A stretch of DNA of 64,000 nt from Acidimicrobiaceae bacterium (GTDB lineage: Bacteria; Actinomycetota; Acidimicrobiia; Acidimicrobiales; Ilumatobacteraceae). The stretch's first letter is position 1. The number at the start of each line of letters is the position of its first letter. The notes under the pieces are model-generated. The model was given only the letters and a program-made list of their open reading frames with translations, was not told the DNA's origin and made no database searches. The position numbers were made by a program, and so were the translations under genes. The DNA lies in the NCBI GenBank assembly GCA_947446815.1, contig CANFGT010000004.1, forward strand, positions 1 through 64,000, written 5' to 3'. This document shows positions 1 to 10,435 of the stretch, in pieces.

Positions 1-395
1 CGGCCAGTGAGATGACGGGTACGACCCAGGGCGTCATCCAAGAGCGCAGCAACCATTCCGCCATGCACACAAGCCGGAGGGCCTTGATAACTCTCGTTGA
101 AAAGCACCTTGGCAGTGATGGAGTTTTCTCCGTATTCATAGGTCACTGGCGGTGCAATTGGATTGAACGGACCAGACAATGGGCTTCGCGTGTAGCGAAC
201 ATCCGAAGGTTGACCAAGACCCAATGTTCCTGCAGCAACAATCTGCTTCTCGAGAGATTCAGCGGTCGCGGCCATCTCTTCGGATTCCACTTCAGGATGC
301 ACGTGATAGATCGCCTTCAGCGTCTTGCGCAACGAAGCAGCGACGCGCTTCATTGTTGGCGACAACGAAACCAGTTGCGGTGCCGGATCAGACAT
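1..395 (-). CDS. PaaI-like hotdog thioesterase, C-terminus cut by window edge
   Basis: About 131 residues are visible from the ATG at 395 before the gene runs off the left edge. Residues 109-124 contain CVHGGMVAALLDDALG, the HGG motif and following helix of PaaI-type hotdog-fold thioesterases, which hydrolyse acyl-CoA thioesters in the cytoplasm. The first 90 residues are a poorly conserved N-terminal extension. The start overlaps the stop of the upstream yqeY-like gene as TGATG, so the two are probably translationally coupled. The missing 3' part means catalytic completeness cannot be judged. The substrate is not predictable. Confidence 0.8.
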   Translation of the reverse strand, partial: MSDPAPQLVSLSPTMKRVAASLRKTLKAIYHVHPEVESEEMAATAESLEKQIVAAGTLGLGQPSDVRYTRSPLSGPFNPIAPPVTYEYGENSITAKVLFNESYQGPPACVHGGMVAALLDDALGRTRHLTG

Positions 396-856
396 CAGGC
401 AAGCGCTGCTTTCACAAGGTCAGCAATCTTTGAGCCATCAGCAGAAGATCCTGCACGTTCGCGCACCGCTTTAACGACAGCGCCCATGGCTTTCATTCCC
501 GTATTGCCTGCAGCAGCTGCGGCAGCCACTTCAGCGGCAACGATTGCACCCAATTCATCATCGGACATTGCAGCAGGTAAGTAAGCAGCCAGTACTTCTG
601 CTTCTGCCTTTTCCTTCACTGCAGCGTCGGCACGGCCGTTCTGCTCGTAGACCTCGGCTGATTCCAAACGCTTCTTCGCTTCAGCTTGCAGCACTTTAAT
701 GATCTGATCATCGCTCAGTTCCACGGCCTCAGTGCCCGCAACCTCTGCATTAGTAATTGCGGACAATGCCATGCGCAATGTTGACTTCTTCAAGTCATCA
801 CCCGCCTTCAACGCTGCGGTCATATCGGCCTTGATGGTCTCTTTAAGGGAAGTCAC
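395..856 (-). CDS. GatB/YqeY domain protein
   Basis: A 153-residue protein matching the whole YqeY family: an N-terminal helical part beginning MTSLKETIKADMTAALKAGD, a central RLESAEVYEQNGR segment, and a C-terminal part with GNTGMKAMGAVVKAV, as in the tRNA-binding tail of GatB. The family is thought to help tRNA-dependent amidation or tRNA handling, but its exact role is unsettled. The ATG at 856 gives the normal family length. It overlaps the thioesterase gene by one base (TGATG). Confidence 0.9.
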   Translation of the reverse strand: MTSLKETIKADMTAALKAGDDLKKSTLRMALSAITNAEVAGTEAVELSDDQIIKVLQAEAKKRLESAEVYEQNGRADAAVKEKAEAEVLAAYLPAAMSDDELGAIVAAEVAAAAAAGNTGMKAMGAVVKAVRERAGSSADGSKIADLVKAALA

Positions 857-893
857 CCTTCAATTCTGCCATGAGACACACACGGTTCGCCCG

Positions 894-1583
894 ATGGCTC
901 ACATCTCTGACACAGTGTTTCCCGTGTCTACGAACGATTACTTCCCTGCACCACCTCAAGGCGGAAAGCTGATTCATACACGTCGTTATGAAATCCGCAC
1001 CTACAAACTGAGCGAAGACAAGTTCCTCATGCGCGGCGTGATCTTCGATGAGAAGCCAGCAGGTCTCTATGTCAAGGACGACCCAGAACCATTGTGGGTG
1101 CATCACATGATCGTTGATCTTGAAGTTGCGTTCCCCTCCCTCGAAATCGTTGGCGCCAATGTGGAGTTCCACGAACGTCCGCATACGCATTGCACTGACA
1201 TCGTTCCGGCATACGAGAAGTTGGTGGGTCTCTCCATCGCTCGTGGCTTCAATGCAAAAGTGAAAGAACTCTTTGGCGGACCACGTGGCTGCACTCACAT
1301 CGGTGCGATGTTGACCGCGATGGCACCTGTTGCCATTCAAAGCATCTGGTCCATGCGAATCGGTTCACCTTCTGTTTCAACTGAGCAACGTGCCGCAATG
1401 AGCAAAGAAGATCGTCGTCGTGGCTACGCCATGAACCTCAACACCTGCCACATGTGGGACGAGAACGGTCAGATGGTGGCCGAGATTGAACAAGGTTTGC
1501 CCGTTGAAGTTCCACTGTGGATTTCAAAGCGATTCAAGAAACTCGGACTCGAAGATTCCGAGTGGGAAAAGCTGCGGGGCTAA
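894..1583 (+). CDS. DUF2889 family protein
   Basis: A 229-residue protein read from ATG 894. A longer frame exists upstream, but it runs back over the divergent yqeY gene and looks non-coding. The protein has the DUF2889 layout: an RRYEIRTYKL start, an HHMIVDLEV strand, the cysteine-containing motif GGPRGCTHI, and late NTCHMWDENGQM. The family has no established function. Sequence and size are typical of actinobacterial members often found among acyl-CoA catabolism genes, which fits the acyl-CoA dehydrogenase and thioesterase nearby (inference). Confidence 0.75.
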   Translation: MAHISDTVFPVSTNDYFPAPPQGGKLIHTRRYEIRTYKLSEDKFLMRGVIFDEKPAGLYVKDDPEPLWVHHMIVDLEVAFPSLEIVGANVEFHERPHTHCTDIVPAYEKLVGLSIARGFNAKVKELFGGPRGCTHIGAMLTAMAPVAIQSIWSMRIGSPSVSTEQRAAMSKEDRRRGYAMNLNTCHMWDENGQMVAEIEQGLPVEVPLWISKRFKKLGLEDSEWEKLRG

Positions 1584-1607
1584 ACCCACACTTGCTCTAG
1601 TTGCGAA

Positions 1608-1958
1608 TTAACGCGCAAATGTTGTGAGCACAAACAACATCGACACCACAAGCAAGACAAAAGCTGGCGCTGTGTCGCGAATGCTGTCTTTCACGCGTGT
1701 GTGAGTTGTAGTAGCGATTGCGAAATATGCGCACAGACATGCGCCAGTGACTTCCGCTAAACGAATGTTGCCGAAGCCAATGATGAGGCCGATAGCGGCA
1801 GCAATCTTGATTGCGCCTAGAACGGGTAATGCATTCGCAGGAACACGCAACTTGTTCATGCTTTGCACCAGCTTGTCTGGCTTCAAGAAATCCATCACAC
1901 CAGAGCCAAGACAGACGGCAATGAGGAGCACTGCGAGGACGCGCGAAGCAAGAGTCAT
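1608..1958 (-). CDS. DoxX-like small membrane protein
   Basis: A 116-residue protein with four hydrophobic segments, at about residues 4-22, 43-60, 66-85 and 97-114. The arrangement and the segment LPVLGAIKIAAAIGLIIGF resemble DoxX-like proteins. These are bacterial membrane proteins of uncertain, possibly redox-related, function. ATG 1958 was chosen over an in-frame TTG at 1976, because the TTG adds only six unlikely residues. It lies 22 bases downstream of the ogt stop, so the two may be co-transcribed. Confidence 0.7.
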   Translation of the reverse strand: MTLASRVLAVLLIAVCLGSGVMDFLKPDKLVQSMNKLRVPANALPVLGAIKIAAAIGLIIGFGNIRLAEVTGACLCAYFAIATTTHTRVKDSIRDTAPAFVLLVVSMLFVLTTFAR

Positions 1959-1980
1959 GGTTGCAACCTTACGCAATCAG

Positions 1981-2496
1981 TCACTTGGACTGTGCGGACA
2001 CTCGCTTTTCAAGGTCCAACAACCAGGACTTCACATGCAACCCTCCACCAAAGCCGGTGAGTGAACCATCAGCGCCAACGACACGGTGGCACGGCAACAC
2101 AATCACCACTGGATTACGACCATTGGCGGAACCAATTGCACGCGTCGCTTTCGGACGGCCAATTGATGTGGCCTGCTGCGCATACGAGACGGTGCTGGCG
2201 TACGGAATCTTCGCCAATGCATTCCATGCATCAACTTGAAACTCTGTACCCACAAGATCAAGCGGAACATCAAAAGAGATACGCGAACCGTCAAGGTATT
2301 CACTTAATTGTGTCACCGCTGCAGCAACAACAGGATGCTGCGCGTCATCACGAACATCCATGCCGACATACGACTTCGGATGAGCATCTACTTCAAACGT
2401 GATGTATCGAACACCACGATCTGACGCCACCACCGTCAACATCCCGAACGGCGCTTGAAGCGTGCCGCGCGAGAATGTGACGGTTTCGGCTGTCAT
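1981..2496 (-). CDS. ogt: methylated-DNA--protein-cysteine S-methyltransferase
   Basis: A 171-residue suicide repair protein that moves alkyl groups from O6-alkylguanine to its own cysteine. The active-site motif PCHRV is present with Cys136 preceded by VIVL. The usual upstream helix FQVDAWNALAKIPYASTVSY contains the DNA-binding part. The N-terminal ribonuclease-like domain is short, as in Ogt. ATG 2496 lies 7 bases after the acyl-CoA dehydrogenase stop, which suggests one transcript from 3738 leftwards. Confidence 0.95.
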   Translation of the reverse strand: MTAETVTFSRGTLQAPFGMLTVVASDRGVRYITFEVDAHPKSYVGMDVRDDAQHPVVAAAVTQLSEYLDGSRISFDVPLDLVGTEFQVDAWNALAKIPYASTVSYAQQATSIGRPKATRAIGSANGRNPVVIVLPCHRVVGADGSLTGFGGGLHVKSWLLDLEKRVSAQSK

Positions 2497-2502
2497 GAGC
2501 AA

Positions 2503-3738
2503 TTACTTGCTAGATGGTTCCTTTGGAAGACCAAGGACGCGCTCGCCAACGATGTTGCGCTGAATCTGGCTTGTTCCACCCCAAATGGTTTCGGAGCGAG
2601 AGAAGAAGAATGCAGACATCATGCCGCTGACTGGGTAACCCTCACGACGCTTTTCGCGTGCGGTTCCTGGCCAGTTGCCGTCACCCATTGCGTAGTCAAC
2701 AAGCATTGCGTTCGCACCAGAGATGTCGAGTGCAAGCTCCATTGCTTCCTTGTGCATTTCGGTCCAGAACATCTTGTTGGTTGCACCGAGTGCAGCCATG
2801 CTTGGATCCTTCTTGCCCATAAGGGTGGTGGAGAGTGAACGAAGACCGTTGATCTTGAGGATCTGGATCTTGGTGTAGTAGTTCATGAGGCGCTGACGGA
2901 TCTTTGGATCGTTGATTGCGCCGTTTTCCTTGGCGCCACGAACCATTGCCTTGTATTCAGACTCGAAGCGGCGGTAACCGGTTGTTGCACTCATGCCACG
3001 CTCGAAAGCGAGAGTGGAGTTTGTAACGATCCAGCCGTTGTTCACGCCACCAACAACATTGTCCTTCGGGCAACGTGCGTTATCGAAGAACACTTCACAG
3101 AACTCTGCGGTGCCGTCTGGCTGCACAATGCCGCGTACTTCAACGCCAGGCTGGCGCATTGGAACGAGCAAGTACGAGATGCCCTTGTGCTTTGGCGCAT
3201 CAGGATCGGTACGTGTGAGAAGGAAGCAGTAGTCAGCGTGGTGGCCCTGTGTGGTCCACACCTTCTGGCCGTTGATGACCCATTCGTCACCGTCGAGAAC
3301 TGCAGTTGTCTTCAAGCTTGCAAGGTCGGAACCAGAGTTTGGCTCGGAGAAACCTTGGCACCAGCGCATGCTGCCGTTGAGAATCTGAGGAAGGAATTCC
3401 TTCTTCTGCTCTTCGGTTCCCCACTGAAGAAGTGTTGGACCAACAAGTGTGTCGCCGAAGAAGTCAGCACGCATCGGTGCCTTTGCATTTGCGAACTCTT
3501 CTGAAAGAACAACACCTTGCATTGTTGAGAGACCCTTGCCGCCGTATTCCTTCGGCCAAGTTGCGCAAATCCAGCCACCAGAGAACAGCTTGCTTGGCCA
3601 TTCATCGTTGAACTTCTTGCGTTCTTCGTTGGACATTTCGAAGCCTTTGTCGAACCAGCCTTTCGGCAAGTTCTCCTGCAGCCAGGCGCGGATCTCCGCG
3701 CGGAACTGTTCGTCTTCGGGGGCATAGGTGAGTTCCAT
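2503..3738 (-). CDS. acyl-CoA dehydrogenase
   Basis: A 411-residue FAD enzyme oxidising acyl-CoA to enoyl-CoA, passing electrons to the electron transfer flavoprotein (etfAB lies at 21693-23455). Visible family landmarks are GFSEPNSGSDLASLKT (FAD/substrate loop), WVINGQKVWTTQG, and the C-terminal signature IWGGTSQIQRNIVGERVLGLP. ATG 3738 (MELTYAPEDEQFR) is preferred to an in-frame TTG at 3777, which would add 13 residues unlike the family. Actinobacterial relatives act on branched, aromatic or steroid side-chain CoA esters, so the substrate cannot be fixed from sequence. Confidence 0.92.
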   Translation of the reverse strand: MELTYAPEDEQFRAEIRAWLQENLPKGWFDKGFEMSNEERKKFNDEWPSKLFSGGWICATWPKEYGGKGLSTMQGVVLSEEFANAKAPMRADFFGDTLVGPTLLQWGTEEQKKEFLPQILNGSMRWCQGFSEPNSGSDLASLKTTAVLDGDEWVINGQKVWTTQGHHADYCFLLTRTDPDAPKHKGISYLLVPMRQPGVEVRGIVQPDGTAEFCEVFFDNARCPKDNVVGGVNNGWIVTNSTLAFERGMSATTGYRRFESEYKAMVRGAKENGAINDPKIRQRLMNYYTKIQILKINGLRSLSTTLMGKKDPSMAALGATNKMFWTEMHKEAMELALDISGANAMLVDYAMGDGNWPGTAREKRREGYPVSGMMSAFFFSRSETIWGGTSQIQRNIVGERVLGLPKEPSSK

Positions 3739-3793
3739 GAGTTCCGATTCTGTCGGAAAAGTCACGGATTCCCCCAATCGGATGGGTATGACC

Positions 3794-3810
3794 GTTCACA
3801 CACCGTTCAC
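3794..3810. promoter_or_regulatory. 11-bp-spaced direct repeat, GlnR/PhoP-box-like
   Basis: GTTCAC occurs at 3794-3799 and again at 3805-3810, exactly 11 bases apart (one helical turn). OmpR-family regulators such as PhoP (GTTCACC repeats) and GlnR (five-base boxes separated by six) bind this kind of spacing. It sits between the divergent acyl-CoA dehydrogenase and the winged-helix/antiporter genes. Similar repeats precede glnK at 6809 and the second amt at 8721. The regulator assignment is inference. Confidence 0.45.
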
Positions 3811-3855
3811 AAGGGGCGAACAGACCCGAAAACTGGCCTGCGTACCGTGAGAGCC

Positions 3856-4146
3856 ATGGTGGATATGGAAATTTCAGGCGACAGCCGTCCGACCCCTTTA
3901 GATATAGAGGTGCTCCGCATCCTCATTGCTTCGGCAGGCAAGATCGTGGGACGCGACTTCATTGCCCGCCAATCGGGACTGGACAGCACTTCGGCCCGAC
4001 GCGTTGACGCTTCGCTTGTCGCTATTCGCCGTTGGCTGGGGGCCGACGTGTTGGTCACCGTTCGCCGTCGTGGCTGGATGCTGACTTCTGAGGGGCACTC
4101 CGCCGCCGAGGCTTTCCTGCGCCAGCAGGTAGACACTCCACAGTGA
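3856..4146 (+). CDS. stand-alone OmpR-type winged-helix protein
   Basis: A 96-residue protein made almost only of a winged-helix DNA-binding domain of the OmpR/PhoB C-terminal type: LDIEVLRILIASAGKIVGRD (first helices), ARRVDASLVAIRRWLG (recognition helix region) and VLVTVRRRGWML (the wing strand, normally TVRGxGY). No receiver domain or phospho-acceptor precedes it. ATG 3856 was used; GTG 3847 is possible. Its TGA overlaps the GTG of the antiporter gene as GTGA, so the two are coupled. The 11-bp repeats just upstream are the kind of site such a domain binds, so autoregulation is plausible (inference). Confidence 0.65.
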   Translation: MVDMEISGDSRPTPLDIEVLRILIASAGKIVGRDFIARQSGLDSTSARRVDASLVAIRRWLGADVLVTVRRRGWMLTSEGHSAAEAFLRQQVDTPQ

Positions 4147-6806
4147 TTTCTTCAATTCTCGCTTCCAGTGAAGGACTCGACTTCGGTCAAATCTTTACGT
4201 CGCTCGCACTTGTTTTGGTTCTGGCAAAACTCGCCGCAGAATTGTGTGAACGCGTTCGCATACCGGCCGTCCTTGGCGAGATCACTGCCGGCATCATCGT
4301 TGGTCCTTCCATGTTGGGAATTGTTGAGCCCAGTGATGCGCTTCGTGTTCTTGCAGAAGTAGGCGTCATCATCCTCTTAGCCGAGGTGGGTCTTGAGATG
4401 GACCTCAACGAATTACGTCGAGTCGGCCGTGCCTCCATGTTGGTTGCAATTCTTGGTGTTGTTTTTCCCATGTCCACTGGCGTGTTGGCGGGGACTGCGC
4501 TTGGCGAATCACTCAACGCATCACTCTTCCTTGGTGCAGCACTGGCGGCAACAAGCGTTGGTATCACTGCGCGTGTCTTTGGCGACTTAAAGGCTCTCGC
4601 GTCTACAGAAGCGCGCATCGTGTTGGGCGCAGCTGTCGCAGACGATGTTCTCGGCCTCATCATTCTCACTGTTGTCACACGCATTGTTGAACAAGGTTCG
4701 ATTGATGCAGTTGGCCTCATCAGCACCATCGGACTTGCAGTTGGTTTCCTTGTCGTTGCCGGCGCTATCGGGCTGTTGCTTGTTCCAAGAATTCTCAAGT
4801 TCATTGGCGCAAAGGCAGCATCACCAGCAACAATCGGCGTTGTTGCTGCAGGTATAACTTTCGGATTCTCTGCTGCCGCAAGCGGTGCAAAACTCGCGCC
4901 GATTATCGGTGCCTTTGTCGCTGGTACAGCGTTGGCACGTACAGAGCATCACGATCGCATTGCTCGCGACTTCTCCGTTCTCGGCAGCATCTTCATCCCC
5001 GTGTTCTTTATGCAGATTGGTGTCGACACTGATGTCACGAAGTTCTTCTCTGCGCATGTTCTGATCGTTGCGGGAATCCTCACCACGATTGCGATTGTTG
5101 GCAAAGTGCTGGCAGCGGTTGGAGCACGCGGAACCAACACCGACAAATTGCTCATCGGTATCGGCATGATTCCGCGCGGCGAGGTGGGTCTCATCTTCGC
5201 AACAATTGGTGTATCCATTGGCGTTTTCCACGAAGACCTCTACGCCGTTGTGCTCCTCATGGTTCTTCTCACCACCATCATCACTCCACCGCTTTTGCGT
5301 TGGAGAATTGAGTCCGGTGGCGCAGCACTCGAAGACATTGAAGTTCTAGAAGTGACCGAAGAACCGGTTGGCGGATGGATTCGTCTGATTGACAATGAAG
5401 TGCAATTGCACGGAACGCCACCGGCGTCACTGACACTTGCACTCACATTGGAAGCTGCACTGCTTGCAACACAAGCGCAGCCCAACGGTGCACTGCTGGA
5501 TTGGGCCCATGCCAACCGCAATGAACCACTGACATGGACACCCGAAACAACTCAGCAATTGCTGGAAGTTCTCTTACGTGGAAACTCTCGTTCATGGCGA
5601 TTCCTTGAAATCACCAGTGTGATCGAACGCGCACTTCCCGAAATTTCTTCTGCTCTGCGCTCTCGTCGTGGCGAGACCACAGAACTTGACCCTACGCATA
5701 TGGTGCAGATGCCGATTGTCGAAAGTCTTCGAAAGAAGGGTGCACGCGCAGTCGCAGAGGATTGCAGTCTTCTTCTTGCAGGATTAATTACCGACTTCTC
5801 CGATACCGGCGACATCTCACCATTTATTGATCGTCTCGTACTCACCGATTCCGTCCGTGGAGAGATTCGTTCATTAGTACTTGCGTCTTCTCTTCTGCAT
5901 TCGGCATGCACAACAGATCCATACGAACCGAATCAGAGAGTGCTTGCACAACTGGCTGACTTCCTTGGAACACCACTCATGGTGGAGAAGTGCCGCATGC
6001 TCACCGAAGCACGTGGCGGTATGCAGGATTTCGAATACTCCATCCTCATTGACATCACCACTTCGGTGCAGGGCTTGCTGGCCCACCCAGAGTTGATTGA
6101 AGGAATTGAGAACTCCCTTGAATCAGTACGTCGCCGCGATGCCATTTCACTAACAGAAGATCCATTGGTCATTGAGCGCATTCAACATGCAGCCGCTGTG
6201 TATGTATTGGCTCATGAGCCAGAAACCATTGTTCGACATGCCTCGTTGGTTGAACCAGCTCCTCGCAGCCGAACCGTTCGCGTCAACGTTTACGGCACTC
6301 CTGTCGCCAACGAATGGGAAGTAGATATTGCGACGCGTGACATGCGCGGCTTGCTTGCTCGCATCTGCGCCACACTTGCTGATCGAGGTCTTGAAATCAT
6401 CGATGCGGATCTTGCAACATGGCCTGACGGTGCAGTTCTTGACTCATTCAAGATTCGTTCCGTACAAAAGCCCAGCGCAACACAGATCTCCTTCGACTTG
6501 GAACAACGATTGCGCAAGCGCATCGAGAATCCTCGCCGCCTTGCTCGTGGCACCAAGAACAACATCACTTTTGCCTTGGACAATGAAGCACATCCTTGGC
6601 ACAGCGTGGTGTTGGTGCGTGGCGCAGACCAGCCCGGATTCATTCAGGCTGTTGCTGCAGCTTTCGCACGAGCAAACATCAATGTTCATCACGCAAAGAT
6701 CACAACAAGTGGTGGCGAAGTGGCAGATCGCTTCGAAGTCTCCACGCGACATGGTCGCAAGATCAGCGACCAGGCACTTCGCCGCGTGAGTGCTCTTCTC
6801 TCGTAG
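4143..6806 (+). CDS. CPA2 cation:proton antiporter fused to a GlnD-like degenerate HD and double ACT region
   Basis: An 887-residue protein. Residues 1-390 form about 12 membrane helices of the CPA2 (Kef/GerN-type) family, with IPAVLGEITAGIIVGP near residue 40 and the paired aspartates of AVADDVLG at 167-168, as in ion-coupled antiporters. Residues about 480-690 look like the HD domain of the P-II uridylyl/adenylyltransferase GlnD, but the metal histidines are gone: LITDFSDTG at 548-556 stands where GlnD has LLHDIGKG. Two ACT domains follow (about 720-775 and 820-885), ordered as in GlnD, where they bind glutamine. No nucleotidyltransferase motif is present. No KTN/TrkA_C domain is visible. 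It lies between a winged-helix gene and glnK-amt. I infer a glutamine- or nitrogen-gated K+/Na+ antiporter. Confidence 0.85.
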   Translation: MISSILASSEGLDFGQIFTSLALVLVLAKLAAELCERVRIPAVLGEITAGIIVGPSMLGIVEPSDALRVLAEVGVIILLAEVGLEMDLNELRRVGRASMLVAILGVVFPMSTGVLAGTALGESLNASLFLGAALAATSVGITARVFGDLKALASTEARIVLGAAVADDVLGLIILTVVTRIVEQGSIDAVGLISTIGLAVGFLVVAGAIGLLLVPRILKFIGAKAASPATIGVVAAGITFGFSAAASGAKLAPIIGAFVAGTALARTEHHDRIARDFSVLGSIFIPVFFMQIGVDTDVTKFFSAHVLIVAGILTTIAIVGKVLAAVGARGTNTDKLLIGIGMIPRGEVGLIFATIGVSIGVFHEDLYAVVLLMVLLTTIITPPLLRWRIESGGAALEDIEVLEVTEEPVGGWIRLIDNEVQLHGTPPASLTLALTLEAALLATQAQPNGALLDWAHANRNEPLTWTPETTQQLLEVLLRGNSRSWRFLEITSVIERALPEISSALRSRRGETTELDPTHMVQMPIVESLRKKGARAVAEDCSLLLAGLITDFSDTGDISPFIDRLVLTDSVRGEIRSLVLASSLLHSACTTDPYEPNQRVLAQLADFLGTPLMVEKCRMLTEARGGMQDFEYSILIDITTSVQGLLAHPELIEGIENSLESVRRRDAISLTEDPLVIERIQHAAAVYVLAHEPETIVRHASLVEPAPRSRTVRVNVYGTPVANEWEVDIATRDMRGLLARICATLADRGLEIIDADLATWPDGAVLDSFKIRSVQKPSATQISFDLEQRLRKRIENPRRLARGTKNNITFALDNEAHPWHSVVLVRGADQPGFIQAVAAAFARANINVHHAKITTSGGEVADRFEVSTRHGRKISDQALRRVSALLS

Positions 6807-6808
6807 CC

Positions 6809-6827
6809 GTTTACACAGCGTTTACAC
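6809..6827. promoter_or_regulatory. 11-bp-spaced direct repeat upstream of glnK
   Basis: GTTTACAC at 6809-6816 is repeated exactly at 6820-6827, an 11-base period. It begins two bases after the antiporter stop and lies in the 154-base gap before glnK, so it is well placed as an operator for the P-II/ammonium operon. It has the same geometry as the repeat at 3794. The binding protein could be GlnR, PhoP or the small winged-helix protein at 3856 (inference). Confidence 0.45.
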
Positions 6828-6942
6828 ACCAACCAATTCGCCACACTCCCGAAACATTGGGGCGACAGTTGCGAAATCTCCATTCCGTACGGTGTTCCTA
6901 GTTGCAATAGCAGCGTTTGGACGTCGCCTTCGGGCGGCATAA

Positions 6943-8650
<1,708 letters not shown>

Positions 8651-8664
8651 ATAATCACAACCAG

Positions 8665-8706
8665 AAGACCCGCGTCAACCACTTCGGTGGGAGGCGCGGG
8701 TCTTTT
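8665..8706 (+). terminator. intrinsic terminator after glnK-amt
   Basis: A 10-base stem, AAGACCCGCG at 8665-8674 paired with CGCGGGTCTT at 8695-8704, encloses a smaller CCAC/GTGG hairpin and is followed by a short T run. It begins 14 bases after the amt stop and separates the first glnK-amt operon from the second. Confidence 0.85.
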
Positions 8707-8720
8707 GCTTTGTCCCCTCA

Positions 8721-8747
8721 TTCACCAACTGGAAACAATTACGAAAC
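8721..8747. promoter_or_regulatory. GlnR-box-like triplet upstream of second amt
   Basis: TTCAC (8721-8725), GAAAC (8732-8736) and GAAAC (8743-8747) are separated by exactly six bases each. Known actinobacterial GlnR boxes have the form GTnAC-n6-GAAAC repeated, so this is a close match. It lies 50-76 bases upstream of the amt start. Binding by GlnR is inference; no glnR gene is in the window. Confidence 0.5.
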
Positions 8748-8796
8748 AAAGCACTTCTACGGTTAGGGCCACCTGACAGCCGACCAAAGGACTTTT

Positions 8797-10047
8797 ATGT
8801 TTTTCGCAGCCGACATCGATACCGGAGCAACAGCCTGGGTATTGGTTTCCATCGCAATGATCGCCTTTATGACACCAGGTCTTGCCTTCTTTTATGGCGG
8901 CATGGTCCGGTCGAAGAATGTGCTCGGCATGTTGATGCAGAACATCTTCGCTATGGGCATCATCTCAGTGCTGTGGGCGATGGTGGGCTTCAGTCTTTCC
9001 TTCGGAGGTGACGGTAAGTACTTCGGCAACTTTGACTTCGCGTTCATGAAAAACCTCACCAACATCACGCACGTGCCCGGCTACACAGGCGACTTCGCGT
9101 TGGCAATTCCTGTTCTCGCATTCTTCGCATTCCAGATGATGTTCGCCGTCATCACTCCTGCGCTCATTACGGGCGCAACAGCAGATCGTCTGAAGTTCTC
9201 TGCGTACGCAATTCTCATTGGTGTGTGGGCTGTCATCGTTTACCCCACAGTTGCGCACTGGGTGTTTAGCCCTAATGGTTGGTTGTTCAAGCGCGGTGCA
9301 CTCGACTTCGCCGGTGGCGCAGTGATTCATGTCAACGCCGGCGTTGCGGCACTCGCAATCGTTTTGGTGATGGGCAATCGCAAAGGCTGGCCCCGCGAAG
9401 CAATGCCACCGCACAACTTGCCATTCACCGTGCTCGGTACTGGCATCTTGTGGTTTGGCTGGTTCGGTTTCAATGCTGGTTCTGCATTGGCAGCAAATGG
9501 TCTTGCAGCACAAGCTGTTGTGAACACTCATCTCGCAGCAGCTGCAGCAATGTGCGGTTGGCTTGTTGTTGAAAAGTTGAAGGCTGGCCACGCAACAACA
9601 CTTGGTGCAGCATCCGGTGCCGTCGCTGGTCTTGTTGCCATCACACCATGTGCCGGTTTTGTCGGCGGTATGTCCCCCATCTTCATCGGACTCATCGCAG
9701 GCGTTGTCTGCTACCTCGCTCTCACGCTCAAGACAAAGTTCGGATTCGACGACAGCCTTGATGTCATCGCAGTGCATCTTGTTGGCGGCATCCTTGGCGC
9801 GATCCTTCTTGGCTTCTTCGCAGACGTGAAAGTCAACTCGCTCGGCTTCGACGGTTTGTTCTTCGGTGGCGGTACAGAACTACTGCAAGATCAACTTGTT
9901 GCTCTTGGTGCCACCATCGTCTTCTCGTTCAGCATCACATGGGTGTTGGCAAAGGTTCTCGACCGCACCATTGGTTTGCGCGTCTCGACCGAACATGAAC
10001 TCGTGGGACTCGACCAAAGCCAGCACGCGGAATCCGCATACCAGTGA
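8797..10047 (+). CDS. amt: ammonium transporter (second copy)
   Basis: A 416-residue Amt protein that is only moderately similar to the first. It starts MFFAADIDTGATAWVLVSIAMI and has TPGLAFFYGGMVRSKNVL, DFAGGAVIHVNAG (pore His), WFGWFGFNAGSALA and SLDVIAVHLVGG (pore His). The pattern is closer to typical bacterial AmtB than the first copy is. AAAGGA lies upstream of ATG 8797. The P-II gene follows 33 bases later, so gene order is reversed compared with the first pair. Confidence 0.96.
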   Translation: MFFAADIDTGATAWVLVSIAMIAFMTPGLAFFYGGMVRSKNVLGMLMQNIFAMGIISVLWAMVGFSLSFGGDGKYFGNFDFAFMKNLTNITHVPGYTGDFALAIPVLAFFAFQMMFAVITPALITGATADRLKFSAYAILIGVWAVIVYPTVAHWVFSPNGWLFKRGALDFAGGAVIHVNAGVAALAIVLVMGNRKGWPREAMPPHNLPFTVLGTGILWFGWFGFNAGSALAANGLAAQAVVNTHLAAAAAMCGWLVVEKLKAGHATTLGAASGAVAGLVAITPCAGFVGGMSPIFIGLIAGVVCYLALTLKTKFGFDDSLDVIAVHLVGGILGAILLGFFADVKVNSLGFDGLFFGGGTELLQDQLVALGATIVFSFSITWVLAKVLDRTIGLRVSTEHELVGLDQSQHAESAYQ

Positions 10048-10062
10048 CCACTACTTCTCTAG

Positions 10063-10419
<357 letters not shown>

Positions 10420-10435
10420 CCCCTAATGTCATGGA

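Noticed and set aside
4187-6752. Long minus-strand open frames under the antiporter gene (for example 4187-4804)
   Set aside because: They are shadow frames of a strongly supported gene; products are low-complexity and lack motifs.
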